This document shows, one piece after another, positions 1-12,783 of a stretch of 64,000 bases of DNA; the stretch's first letter is position 1; every line of letters starts with the position of its first letter. Below the pieces are notes generated by a model. It ran no database searches and was not told the origin of the DNA. It worked only from the letters and a program-made list of their open reading frames with translations. A program made the translations under genes and the position numbers. The DNA lies in NCBI GenBank assembly GCA_900239685.1, contig OENT01000427.1, positions 54,476-118,475 of the forward strand, written 5' to 3'. This DNA is from Rotaria macrura. Its lineage: Eukaryota > Rotifera > Eurotatoria > Philodinida > Philodinidae.

Positions 1-3000
1 TTTGGCTTTGTAAACAGTTCCTTTACTAACGAGAAGTTGTACACGTTCAGATGTTTTATGTTGTGTTTCAGGTACGAATATAAAAGCAAGTAACCATAAA
101 CCACAACTAATTGTACCATAAGCAAAAAATAAAAATGCACCAACAGCATACTATAGAAATCAATGAAAAATGTAAATTAATATTGTACTTCGAGAAAGAC
201 GTTTCTGCCTTGACCTTTTCTACTTACAAATAATGGAACGAATGTCATAGTTATGCAAAACATCGATAACCAGCTGACTATGCTAGCAATATTTGATGCA
301 TAGAAACGTTGAGATGGAGAAAACATTTCCGCTGATAGTATCCAAGGTATAGAGCCTAATTACAACAGACGAATGAAACACATAGTTCACAAATGAAATA
401 AAAAATACACACCAGGACCCATAACACAAAATCCCACGTGTGCCATCATAGCAAATATTTCCAAAAAGATCATATGATGTAATGGAATCTAGAATCAAAA
501 TTTAATTTTTCATGAATTCAAAATCAAATTTTGAGACTTTTTACAGAATCTAGTTGAAATATTCATGAGTAATATGTAATTACATGAGCATAAGATAACA
601 GATCGTTGCACTATTTCCAAAGCTTGATTAGAAAATGGACACTATTAGTTTTTTCTTTTTTTTGTCTTTTTGAGCTATTACGTATGACTTTTAACTATCA
701 TATATATGTTTAGAATTTTTCATAATTTCATGTCTATTATTTTGATTTCAATCAACGATAAAAGATTTGAACTAATATACTAAAGATCATTAGATCTAGA
801 TTCTAGACTTTCTGTAAAATTCCTTTCGATTTGTTTTATACGCATTTTTAACAATCAACATAAGTATATGGTTGAAGAGAATAACTATTCTTTCGAATTG
901 GATATATTTTTTTTCCAATTATAACTATTTCAAGGCCTACTTGAAAATATCCAAAGAAACAACATACCGTGGCATGAAATAGTTACTGATTGAATTTATG
1001 CTTAGTCATTTAAAAACATCACCAGTTTATATTTTCAGGATAATTCTTAAAATTAATATTCAATCTATGTTATATAAGGCACATTATTTGCACTAAAAGT
1101 AAGTAAACTTTCAAGGTTTCACAAATTTTTCCGTTCGGTACAATGTTCTTCAATGTTACTGCAGGCTAGGTTATGATGACCGCGAAGTTAAGTACATCGT
1201 CACAATTCATTAAAATATCTTGTTATAAATCTTCATTCTCTTGCTTTCTATTCTGAATAGATTACCTGAATAATTGTTTATAAGTAAAAGAAAATAGATT
1301 TGTATAACATAGGAATTTTTAAATACGGCAGAAATCGGAGTAGACAAACAGAAAAACATTGTAGCATTGTATTGGATTCACAAATGCTAGATTTGTCTAC
1401 ATTATATATGTAGTTCTTCTTGAAAAATAAGTACTTCTTGATAAAACCTTTTAAATTAAATGCTACATTTAAATTGACAATAGATAAAATCACTTGTATT
1501 ACTTAAGTGGCTATAATTTTTTTCCAAACACTCCATCATTGAATAAGAAACAAAATATGTAATTTCTTCAATCTAAGGCAACAACGAAAATAAATATCTG
1601 ATGATTATTAAATTGTTCGTCTGTTGCAAACAGTTTTTATTAACACATAGTATTTGAAACAATGAAAAACTAAGGTCGAAACGATAAATAATAGAAAGAA
1701 GAGCACGTAAACATCTTATTAAAAGATCAATGAAGATCTATAGCCGAAGGTGTATGTGAGTATTAATTTTCTTTCCGTTTCCACAGGATTCACACGGCTA
1801 TGAGTATCCTATTTATTCTTCGTTTTATTAATTTTATGGTATTGAATTCAAATAGGTCATGAATTACAATATCACGAACGTTCATAGAGAACAGCATGGT
1901 TTGGTTATTTCACTAACTTGATGATTCATATATCTTTGATAATCAATTATCAACTATGATTAGAATAAATTTTTTACCGATGTTCAAAATCATCTAGCTT
2001 TTCGCCTCGAGAAACTTTCATTTCTTTGTACAAATCGATCAATTCAATTATGATCGTAGTTTCTATCAATATCAACAACTTACCTTTCTTGATTTAATAA
2101 TCGCGATACCAATAACACAAGATGCTGTAGCCATACCAATTAAGCCGTCTAAAATAAATAAATAATTTCTTAGTTTTAAAATAAAAAGTTAAAAGTCTTT
2201 TTTTATTCACTTACAAAGGAGAAGTGATCGACGTCCAATTTTATCAAGAATAAATATCAATGATAGAGCTACAGCTAAATATGTTATGCCCGATGAAAGC
2301 ATTGCATATGATGTATATTCGCTTTTTAAGTTCGTACGAACAAGAATAATCTCACCAAAGAAAAATATCTATTCAAACATTGAAACTCTATTGTAGAGAA
2401 CAAATAAAAAACATAACATACAACACAGCTTCCAGCTAAATATTGAGCGATATGAATCATTGCCAAAATAAGACAACATTTACGAAAAAGAGAATTTGAC
2501 CAGAGATGATATATTGAAATCTAATTAATAACAAGACAGATCGAAGGAACAACAATAAATTTTTCTCTCGTTCTTTTTTTTCGTTTCATTACTTTTATTT
2601 CATCGGTTTGAATATTCTGAACATCAACTTCTATTTCAGTCATTTCAACTTGAACATTATCGGAACTGCTTTCATGACGAAACCATTGTAATGCTAAATG
2701 TGAAATATTTTCATCGAACTTTCTTATTAAATTAAAATCGAATCAATCAAGGAATAACCTCGTGTAGCTGCTCGTCGATGTTTCTTTTGTAGAAGAAATT
2801 TTGGCGTTTCATATGTAAATATCAGTAAAATACATTGAATTGTGCTGAAGATAATAGGTACACCTATATTTATATTCGAAATTAAAGAATAAATACCGAA
2901 AGAAAAGTGGAACGAACAAACCGAAAAGATAATGCCACAACTCTTTAAGACCAAGAATTGCATCTAAACCAAGCACCTGAGCCAATAATACAGCCGATGC

Positions 3001-4490
3001 TGCAAATAATTGAAAACACCCATCGAATGAACCATGCAAACGTAACGGAGTTATTTCGTTGATATAAATAGGTACCATTGCTGCTCCGAAACCTTATGTT
3101 TTTAAAAAGAGAAAAAAAATTTCTTTGATGAAACATACTCAAAACAAGACAAACCCGCAGAAAATCCAATAAGAAGCCGTCCCACTATAAATACTTCAAA
3201 TGTAGATAAAGGTTTACTAATAACCATTAGAATAGAACCAATCACTGATGGAATGTTATTGGCCAGTAATCCAGTTTTTCTAGAAAAATACAAAACACTG
3301 ATCAAATCAATCATTAAGAAATCATGAATAGATAACTAATGAATCAATGTCTAAATAGCAACTCTACTCTATCACAACAAGGATTCTCTGCTATATCGCC
3401 TTTTCCTTTATTACGGTTGGGATGAAAGATATCCCTTTATACAACACGATTGAAGAGTAGAACATAACTCATGTGATTCTCTATCACAGATTTTCTATGG
3501 TAGTATTAATGATTTTGGCGACTTCAAATTCTAATCAAGCAAAACATATTTCAGACAATTTTCTTGTATCTACTTTCCAATACATTACGACTGATATGAC
3601 TTGAATAGAATTATGTTATTGTATTGTATTCACAATTCATTTTATGAATAGTGCTACTCGCTCATAGACATAACTATTTCTTATAAATTTAGCTAAACTA
3701 TTGTATTGTCTTTAGATTCTCGAAAGCATTCGATAGTTATGACTACTTATAGAGAAGTGTATATATGAAATGCCATACGTCCTTATTTCTTGTAAATCAT
3801 ATCATCAGACGTGAGATTTATCGAGATCAAAAATGAAATTGTTTTAACAACAAGTATTGATTAACTCACCGACCAAATCGATTACTCAGTGGTATAGCTA
3901 ACACACCACCGAAAATTCCTCCGAGTGCAAGAACTGATATAGCTATTGAATATACTATATCTCGATGGTATGCACTCATTGTTACATTATAACGTTTTAC
4001 ATGAATTTCATTAATGTATTCTTTAATAACCTATAAACAGAGAAAATTTTAAATTATGAACAAACAATAATCATTCCTTAGACTTCTTCACCCTCGATGG
4101 AGCATTCATAACGCCGATCGCATAACCATATTGAGCAGCAGTACCAATCATAGTAGCAAACGTAGCTAATAAGAGTGTACGGGTTAAACCAAGTTTTTTT
4201 GATCCTAAATCCATCGGTCGTACGAATTCATCAGTTGATCCATTGAGATCATTATTTTCTCTTGTGTAACTTAGTGCTTTTTCTTGTTTTGTTCTTTTCG
4301 ATGAGTTCGATTCGTCGTTTTCTAGTAATTCTTCATCTTTCAAAACTTCATCAACTATTGTATTAGTCAATCTGTCTTCGTCACTCGTTTTCATACTTTC
4401 ATCGGTATCATTTTTCGATGAATTAAATAAAATTTCACGATCATCGATACCTTCCTCTTCTTTTCCCACATGAATCCCGTCTCTCAACAT
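1..4490 (-). CDS. SLC2/GLUT-family sugar transporter (partial, C-terminus off the left edge)
   Basis: Major facilitator sugar carrier of the plasma membrane. Twelve exons on the minus strand: 4092-4490, 3870-4030, 3146-3279, 2922-3092, 2759-2863, 2593-2693, 2422-2520, 2215-2368, 2084-2148, 413-488, 228-355 and <1-150. Phases agree throughout, giving at least 581 residues. GLUT hallmarks appear in order: YGYAIGVMNAPSR at the end of helix 1, GGIFGG and NRFGRK between helices 2 and 3, GRLLIGFSAGLSC, PIYINEITPLRLHGS, a short PETPKF-like loop (YETPKFLL), DKIGRRS, GPGSIPW with ILSAEMF, and VPET near the end. Family members are about 500 residues; the excess is an N-terminal cytosolic tail of about 95 residues rich in D, E, S and K. 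Start chosen at the first Met of the open frame; an acceptor (ttttag) just upstream suggests a 5' UTR exon. The sugar transported cannot be read from the sequence. Donor gttttg of exon 3 is non-consensus. Confidence 0.9.
489..2083 (-). other. Long intron of the sugar transporter
   Basis: A 1.6-kb intron between exons 9 and 10, bounded by gtaagt and ttctag. Nearly all other introns of this gene are about 50-75 nt. The protein aligns to the GLUT family without a gap across the junction (IIKSRK then IPLHHM), so no exon seems to be missing. No coding or repeat structure was recognised inside. Confidence 0.75.
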
Positions 4491-6996
4491 ACTTTGAATT
4501 TCAAGATTTTCCTAAAAAGCAAAGCTTATTTTCATCTATCTGTAAAATATGAACTATCATTCTCACTTGATCATCAATTACAATAATATAGTTTCACTCG
4601 GCGACATAATTCATATCAATCGAATAATTATTAGAATCAATGCGTAAACATATTAGATAAATTTATTCGACTTTGCTAATATAATGCAATATATATTATA
4701 TTAACAGTATAGCATACTGTAGCAAACGGCAATAGCCAATAATAAAGTTTGGCTACAGAGAGGACGCTATCATGCAGTCAAAACCATAGCATTGAATGAA
4801 TGATATGAGTTGCAAGAACGGAAGCAACAAGATCCATGGTTAGTATTAGAAGTTGTAAAGTTCATCGAGAACATTTTACTATTATTTTGATTTGACCAAT
4901 CTCAAGAAATCAAATTCAATTCTCTTCTTATAAGCCTCAAGAAATCTAGATTTATTCGTATATTCAATATTCTAACAATATTGGTGAGTACAAGACATCT
5001 CTACATTCGTGTGCATCAATACATGCATACAAGCATTAACTTCAACATTGGAAAACGTTTTTCGTAATATTATATTTTCATAATGTAAAAAACTTAAATA
5101 TTTTGAAGAAGACTTGTTTTCATTTAAGCTAAATACGAAGTTCCTCAAAAGCATGTCGAACCTTCGAGAATAGCATGAAAAGTTCCTTCGGTACATATTC
5201 TTCATAATTTTATTTATACGCTATTATCATAGTTTCATAGAAATAAATTTAACTTGACTCAATATAAGGATAAAGAATGCGAAAATAATAATCCTATCAT
5301 TAGATTTAGAAATAATATGTTTTTGAAACGAATTTCAATAGTTTAATAAACATGTCTTACTTATTGTCTAATTATATCTGTCAATATTAAGTAGCATACA
5401 GGGACGTTTTAAAAAAAGGAAAGTAGAATAAAAATATATTCAGTCATACTAGCTGTCAATTCGAGAATATGACTTAAGAAGAAAAGCTTCATTCAATCCT
5501 AAAATAACTACGCTTGAAAAAAGGGACGATAACCTATGTGAAATTTCATTACTGAATCTATCAGGACACTACGAATCTCTGATTCTGATGTCGATGTTGT
5601 TTCCTATATATATATACGAATCATTTCACATTCAGCCAAAAAAATGTTTCTAAAAGAATGATTGAAATTCGATCACAATGGCAACGATCCAAAGTATATT
5701 GAAGCATAGAATTTCCGAATAAAATTATGAATTTTCTTTATCGACAGTTCCATGTAAATGTGTGATTAAATCGCATAAAATACTTTACACGTGTAACATG
5801 TAACTCAAATTTAATCAGCTAGGTTAATAGTTTGTCGACAAAATAGAGACTGTTTAAATTCTATTGTAAGAAATAATCATGAATTCATCAGTTATCATGC
5901 GTAAATACCAAAGGATCAACATAACTTATCTATTCAAATGAAGATATCGGAAAAAAAATCAAAAAAATAGATTCAAGTTACCTTTTTCGATCGATAGCTC
6001 AATACTGTCTCTATTAACAATAATATTTTTTATGTCAATTAACTTATTTCTTGTTTGCATGATTAATTTCAGTGTCTTTTATATTATTTCGTCAGTTAAT
6101 TAGAATATGAACATGTATGTTCCGGTACTTTTAATCTTTTCATCAGATTTTTATCGTATTTTTATTATCATTCTCATACTCGTAGCTACGGCTGGAGAAG
6201 AGAAGGATGCTGAGATCATCTCACACAATTGTAATTTCTCTGCAGCCAACTAAAGATAATAGCTCGATGCGCTGTCTTATGAGTTGAACACGTCGAACCT
6301 ATGAATTTTTACTTATTAATAATATCATGGAAGTTACGATGCATATGAATAACGAAAGACTAATATGTTGTGAAAAACATTGTTCTGCTCCCTAAGGATC
6401 ACATTGATCTTCACACTGTGATTTTTTTCTACTAACTCCTATTCATAACGAGTTACTATTTGTGTTCTAGATATTTTTTAGTTTTTTGCATCGTTCATGT
6501 TCAGTGCATGACTTATGATTTTTGTTTTTTTCCACCGCTACAACATGTCTCATCTCATTACATATGTATCCAAAAAAAGCTAAAAATAAAGGCTTTTGTG
6601 AGTATTATATTTTTAATATCACGATTCATTTCTTTAGATGAATGTAATTTTCGTGAGGCAGGTGTTAATCAATCTAAAACTAATTTAACAACAGTTCATT
6701 TAGCATATTCATATCAAAAATGGATGTTGCCAAGAAAATATTATTATTGTGATATAGAATACTTTTCAGACTTAGACAATATTTACCATCAATGTTTATT
6801 TATGCTGTGTTCATTGAAACAGAAATGAATTTATTAAGCTGTTCGAACTAATTCTTATCAATTAATATATCTCATTCTTTCAAACAGGAATAAATGAAAA
6901 AAATCCGAAAAAGCTTCAGCATAATTGCTTACAAAAAAAATGTTACTCGTTTTGCCTATGTTATTGCTGTCTCTTTTGTTCATGGGTTTGCTTAGA
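4491..6996. other. Intergenic spacer between transporter and WrbA gene
   Basis: AT-rich spacer that should include the 5' leader and promoter of the transporter and the 3' UTR of the WrbA gene. An imperfect hairpin (TGTAGC-AAAC facing GTTTGGCTACA) lies around 4709-4756. A 122-codon open frame on the plus strand near 6460-6828 has no recognisable domain and is not called as a gene. Confidence 0.6.
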
Positions 6997-7933
6997 TCAA
7001 GTACTCTTCGGTGGTGAGGCTGCACGGCCTAATTTCAATGCAGTTGCTACTTGTGTAAAATTTGATCCTTGATTTTCAGCTAACTTTAATTCTAACTCTG
7101 ATGGTTGCCGTGATCCATCACTACCAGCGAAAGTGCCTATGATAGATAACAATTAAATGTTTAGGAAAGTCTTTCACTATATGATTGAATAACGTACCAG
7201 CACCATATGGACTGCCGCCATGAATTTCATTCATATTAGTTGAAAGTTGACTAGAATAACCTGGGGGTACCTATTTAAAGAATATATTGAGAAAATTTCA
7301 ATTGTAAAATTCATACGAATAGCATTCCATGATGAATAAAATTTGTTAATGCTGTTAATGCTGTTGTTTCTTGCCTTAGAAATAATACAAAAATAATGTT
7401 TTTCTTCTCGGCCTTTTCTTGAAACTTGTCTACCTACCCGCCACCCTGTGTACCAGTTGAAAAGAAAACACCTATTGGTTTACCGATAAGAGCACCTTTC
7501 ATCCATAGTCCACCTGTGGCATCCCATATTGCTTTAACCTGAGCTGGCATGGCACCAAAACGAGTTGGAAAACCCATTAGAATACCGTCACAATTAATAA
7601 GTGCATCTTCAAGTGTAACTGAATTGTCTTCACCTGGAACAAATGATATTGTCGGAACAGTTTTATCTTTTTCAGGTGCATGCATTTTTTCTAGAACTTG
7701 TTTCGATAATGTTTCTGGTATTTGAATTAAATGAGCTTCAGCTCCAGCCGCTTCGACACCTTTCAAAATAGACTTAGCCACTGAAAAAATTAAAAACAGT
7801 ATATAGTTTCATTTTTCTATCTTCTTGATTTTCTTTTAAATGCAAACTTACATGTTCCAACATGACCATACATGGAATAGTAGATGACGTGAATTCGTGC
7901 TTTCTTGCTTGCTGCAGCAACTGTAGAAGCCAT
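6997..7933 (-). CDS. wrbA: WrbA-type NAD(P)H:quinone oxidoreductase (flavodoxin-like)
   Basis: FMN-dependent enzyme that reduces quinones by two electrons, usually cytosolic and linked to oxidative-stress protection. Five exons: 7852-7933, 7438-7780, 7317-7374, 7198-7270 and 6997-7136; phases agree and give 231 aa, near the family's usual 200-210 plus short terminal tails. FMN phosphate loop YYSMYGHVGT at residues 18-27; GFPTRFGAMPAQ about 97-108; ATGGLW at 115-120; STGTQGGGQETTALTA about 135-150; GGSPYGAGTFAG and DGSRQP about 179-197. These are the signature blocks of plant, fungal and bacterial WrbA proteins. The C-terminal 25 residues look like an extension. Vertebrates and most animals lack this family, so horizontal origin is possible; the introns show the gene is adapted to the host. 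Start Met gives the family N-terminus with a short MASTVAAASKK lead. Confidence 0.94.
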
Positions 7934-9922
7934 TGAATATTATTTACTACTTTTGATAATTCTAGACATGAAAATAGGTTTCGCTTAAACAATAAACAAG
8001 AGGTTCTGTTGATCACTAAATGGCACTGTTTTAAATTTTATTTTTTTTCCTGCTACGTATAAATGTCCTATTTCCTATATATTTTTTGCAACGTCATGTG
8101 TGCGTAAGCAATCATGAACATCATGGTTTATCATTGTCCTCAATCGGTGCACTTTACTAACACGTTCTTTTTCAACTAAACAATACAAGGACAAACTTTG
8201 TGTGAAGTTTAACACTCTCAGGTAACCTAGCTGAAACCGGTCTTAGTTTTTGTTCAGAAACTCTAAAAGAATCAATTTTTCTTCTATGCATATATGTTAT
8301 TCACTTATTGCAGTTTTTGTTCAACGATACTGTACTAAATAATACATTAGATTCTATGCGATCGTCGAAATATTTTTTTCTGAAATAATCTACTTATTAC
8401 TGAAAAAAAAAGTACTCTGTTCCAGTTGAATGAGATAAAGTTGTAATAACAAATTATACTCTCGAGAAAAATATGTTTGGTAACTGAAGGAGAAAGAGTT
8501 TCTCAATGGAATTTCATGATGAATTAATAGAAGTCAATTCGATCTTCAGGGTTTATATGGTAGAGGTAGAAAAAACAACTATTGTATCTAGCTTACTCGA
8601 AAATATTCAATTATGGCCACAGACGATAATTAAAAAACTGAAGATTAACTGATAGTGAAAGGCGCTAAATTCTTTCTATAAATGAAACGTTATCTAAGTA
8701 ATGTCAATTTTATTTTAGTACAAGATATTCCAGCATCCATGGGAGTTTTTATCATATCCATAAACTCAAGTTGAAATAGTAAAGTTATTATTTGAATTCT
8801 GAATATAAAATTGAATTGATTACAACACGATTCTTCTATTTAGAATGTAAGATGTAGAATATTATCATGGATAAAAATTAAGGATATTGAAAGTCAACCG
8901 AGGATTATAAGAAACATACTCTACTGTTTTTTAAATGCTTCGCATTTATTATCATACTTGAAAGAACAAATCGAGTGATTTTGCTTCTTAAAATTAGAAA
9001 TATGAGTAACAGTAGAGAATTTAATTGAATAAGAATACAATACACAGTTAATTGTCGCTCATGTTAGCTTTGAGACAAGTAAATATTTAATGTAATCTGC
9101 TTGATTTAATATACTCAGAGATAGTGAGAAAGAGAAGAAGAAGAAATATTTATTTCGTTCTAACAAGACAAGCAGAGACTAAGGATAAGGGGTATATGTG
9201 TCGGGTAAAGGTAACAAGGCAAGATAATAGAACACGATGTCGCCACATGTCACATGATATATATTTGTGCATTTCAAAAACTCGCATGACAAAATGATTG
9301 GGCTTCATCTATAGAACATAGCAAAGATTGTGGGTGTCACTTCATCTGTACAAATGAAACGTATCACATCAATGGAAAATGAAAATACTTCAATAGATGA
9401 GCAATATTTGTGACATGAACACTCGTAGATGTTTTCTAGCACTTCTACAAATTAGTATCTTGAATTTTATGAATAATCCGATGAATAGAATCTATCTATT
9501 TAAAAAAAATCGAGTGAATATTCTTTTATTGATAATAGCTTTTGTTCTGACAAATTTAGCCCTCGTGTGAAGAGTACTTAAAAGTACTATATGACAGGGA
9601 AGGTCACACACAAATATTACACCACCAAAATACAATCACGATCAACAGAAAAAAGAACGAAAGAAAGAAATAAGAGATAATAGATATGATAAGTGATACG
9701 AATAAGTCAACCAATTGAATCAACTAAATTGAACTCCGTACATTCTTTATCATTCTCGATTACAAGGCCAAAAAATTTGAGCTTCATGTTTTGAATACAA
9801 ATATTATGCTGCTCAAAGTATTCTTTCATATTCATCAAAAGAAATTTCTCTGTTACAAAAATAAGAGGATCACTCGATTCACAAGATGACGCTAGACAAT
9901 AAGACACATAGATACAGTGAAT
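7934..9922. other. Intergenic spacer, no gene recognised
   Basis: AT-rich DNA upstream of the WrbA gene. No convincing coding exon, RNA gene or repeat was seen; short open frames are chance size. Confidence 0.55.
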
Positions 9923-10197
9923 CGGTAGAAGATATTCTTTATCTTACATACTTTTCCTTCAGTATTAAAAACATTCCTAAATTAAGAAAAGATTTCTTCA
10001 GTTTTTCATTTGAATCAACGTGACATCAATATTAAGCGTTCGTTGTATATACTTCAGTTTTTTTGTGTTCTTGAAGAATGCGCATAATATATTTTGACAA
10101 GTCTACGCGCATATTAAATGCTTAATATGATCGACTACAATTAACGAAATATTGGACATTTGCAAAAAGCTCTCGATTATAGAAAATTTCATCCATA
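9923..10197. repeat. 275-bp block, left copy, abutting the assembly gap
   Basis: This block is identical, base for base as printed, to 10283-10557. The two copies sit directly on either side of the N run at an offset of 360 bases. No coding frame or repeat family was recognised in it. Confidence 0.95.
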
Positions 10198-10282
10198 NNN
10201 NNNNNNNNNNNNNNNNNNNNNNNNNNNNNNNNNNNNNNNNNNNNNNNNNNNNNNNNNNNNNNNNNNNNNNNNNNNNNNNNNN
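10198..10282. other. Assembly gap (85 N)
   Basis: A run of 85 unresolved bases. Because it is bounded by identical 275-bp ends, it is more likely a failed contig overlap than a true unsequenced interval. Confidence 0.97.
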
Positions 10283-10557
10283 CGGTAGAAGATATTCTTT
10301 ATCTTACATACTTTTCCTTCAGTATTAAAAACATTCCTAAATTAAGAAAAGATTTCTTCAGTTTTTCATTTGAATCAACGTGACATCAATATTAAGCGTT
10401 CGTTGTATATACTTCAGTTTTTTTGTGTTCTTGAAGAATGCGCATAATATATTTTGACAAGTCTACGCGCATATTAAATGCTTAATATGATCGACTACAA
10501 TTAACGAAATATTGGACATTTGCAAAAAGCTCTCGATTATAGAAAATTTCATCCATA
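10283..10557. repeat. 275-bp block, right copy
   Basis: Second identical copy of 9923-10197, starting immediately after the gap and continuing into unique sequence at 10558. Confidence 0.95.
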
Positions 10558-12783
10558 CACATCTGTGATCTGTACTAAAATTCACAGAGAGCATCTAATC
10601 AATTTCCTTAGAATTTTTAATGGATCACGATGAAAATAATGCTAGATATTGTATACAATTACAGCATTAACCATGCTATCAACCTTGTATAATGTCGAGA
10701 GAAAGTACACGATGAAAATCAGGACGAAAATTCAAGGAAATAATATTTTTTGAAATTAATTAAATTTTTTTTGGCATTTACCTTGTTTTACAATCGATAT
10801 ATATATATAAACATCGAGCAAACTCGTTCTTAAGTATTTTTCGTCACTCTGTTTCTAATTGAGAGTGTAATTGATCATTTTAAACAAACTGCATCAATAT
10901 TGCATGAAAATAATTTAAATACTTCGTATTTCATTAGACTTTGAAGTTTCTCTGCATGTAACAATAAATAAAAAATAATGCCATTCTCACAATACGGAAT
11001 GAAGCATCAAAAAAATAGTCTTCGTAATAAAATTCTTGAATTCCTGATGGATTATTTTTGATGTCACAAACATCTATTCACGCATTTTAGAAATAATTAT
11101 AGATAAATGATTTTTTACTTCGACTTCATAAGTATCATGATATAAATTTCAAATATTTCCAATCCACTCATGCGGTCTTTGATTAATTATTCTATATATA
11201 GCTCGGCTCGCTTACATTATATATGCAATTCAACTAGAAAAAGAAAGCAAACGTACTATCGGTTGTAGCTTGTTTGCAGAGAACTTTGTACCTCGCTAAA
11301 CAATATCAGAAAGAGAGTATTTGCTCATGCTAAGTTAAAATGTTTACAAATTAATAACATAGATAAGTTATCTACAATACTGCAAATATTTTATTTTGTT
11401 AATGCAAATGTAAAGTCATTGTAATCTGTACCATTTTCGAGTGACATTATGAGATGAGTTATCTGAATTTTGCATAGATGCTGATGCTCTGTAATATACC
11501 GATGGAAAGGAGAAAATTTAATGATGAAATGGCAATGTTGGTATTTGAAAGTCTTGAATGATTGCATGGATTTTTGGTGATGTAATTGTTTAGTAATCGT
11601 CAAACTGAAAGAGGAAACGTAATTTGTTTGACATCTCTGATGAATTATGTCATGTCTTTTCTTTTTCGCTTTTTGGTCCATTTTGCAATGATCCGTTAAC
11701 CAAATATAAAAATAAGTTTTTATTAGACACAAGATAATATTATTTAGTTATGATAGTCCACTAATATGACTTTTTCAGCATACATTTGCTACCTTTTGTA
11801 AGACATACGATTGCTGGTTGCAAAAAAACATAAACGCTGTTTATGTGAGAGGCATCATACTTATGATGAAAAACGCCTTCCCCTTGCTATCATCTCATTA
11901 TTTGCAATAATAATCATACAATTTTCCTTTCCTATCATCGTACGAAAAGACTAGGTCGTTTCAACTTTAATTACTGAAGAAATCTCAGAACACTCAATCA
12001 TAAAAGGTTTTCTTGCATTTGAAAATTATTTGACGTAAAAATAATTTCCCTGGTGGACAGCTGACCTTACGAATATGTTTTATTCACATCTGATAAAAAT
12101 AAAACTGCACCCGAAAGAACTGCCTGTACCTTCATTTTATTTTTCATTTCATCAAATCAATAAAGCATTTCACATAGCACTTATTATGTGTGAAAAATGT
12201 GCGTTTACTTTCTCTCGAGCTCAACTAATGAGTTGTATACATACATAAAACCATCGTTAGTGATAGCTGGCGTGGATGAATCATTACAATTTCACTTGAC
12301 GTATTTTTTGAAAGAAGAGAATTATTCTCTCTGAAATATATAGAATTAAATAACAAGGACTCATATTATCGTTTTTTTTTCGTTTATTTTGTGTTTATCT
12401 GTGATTACACACAGTAGGAAGTACGTACATTCAACTTTGTTTTGTCAACCATTCAGGTTTTTTTTATAAACTAATCATATTTTTATTGACCAATAGTATA
12501 TAGACACTGATGTGCTTAATGATACATTGAAAATACAGAGAAAAGTAAAAGAATGCCACAATAATATTGAAGAACAAAAAAATAAAAGAAAACGAAAATA
12601 ATTTTAGACGGGATTAAACATGAAACATAAGTTTCCTTTTTTGTTTTAGGAAATAAAATGCATGTGATGATAATTACAAGTGTTTATTTTCTGTATTGGT
12701 TTGAATAGAGATCACCGTATTTGACAACAATTGAGAATAGAAAGACAAGCAGATGATTCTTTTCTGAATATTTTTGTTAAATT
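10558..12783. other. Intergenic spacer downstream of nuclear receptor 1
   Basis: AT-rich spacer with a short TA run near 10797-10808. It includes the 3' UTR of nuclear receptor 1. No gene recognised; a 113-codon minus-strand open frame near 11391-11732 has no domain signature. Confidence 0.55.
12683..12688 (-). terminator. Polyadenylation signal AATAAA of nuclear receptor 1
   Basis: AATAAA on the minus strand, about 95 nt past the stop codon of the receptor gene. Position fits cleavage and polyadenylation. Confidence 0.5.

Noticed and set aside
6460-6828. 122-codon plus-strand open frame
   Set aside because: No domain, cysteine/tyrosine-rich chance-like composition, no splice or polyA context; about the longest size expected by chance in 64 kb of AT-rich DNA.
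11391-11732. 113-codon minus-strand open frame
   Set aside because: No recognisable motif and no gene context; treated as chance.
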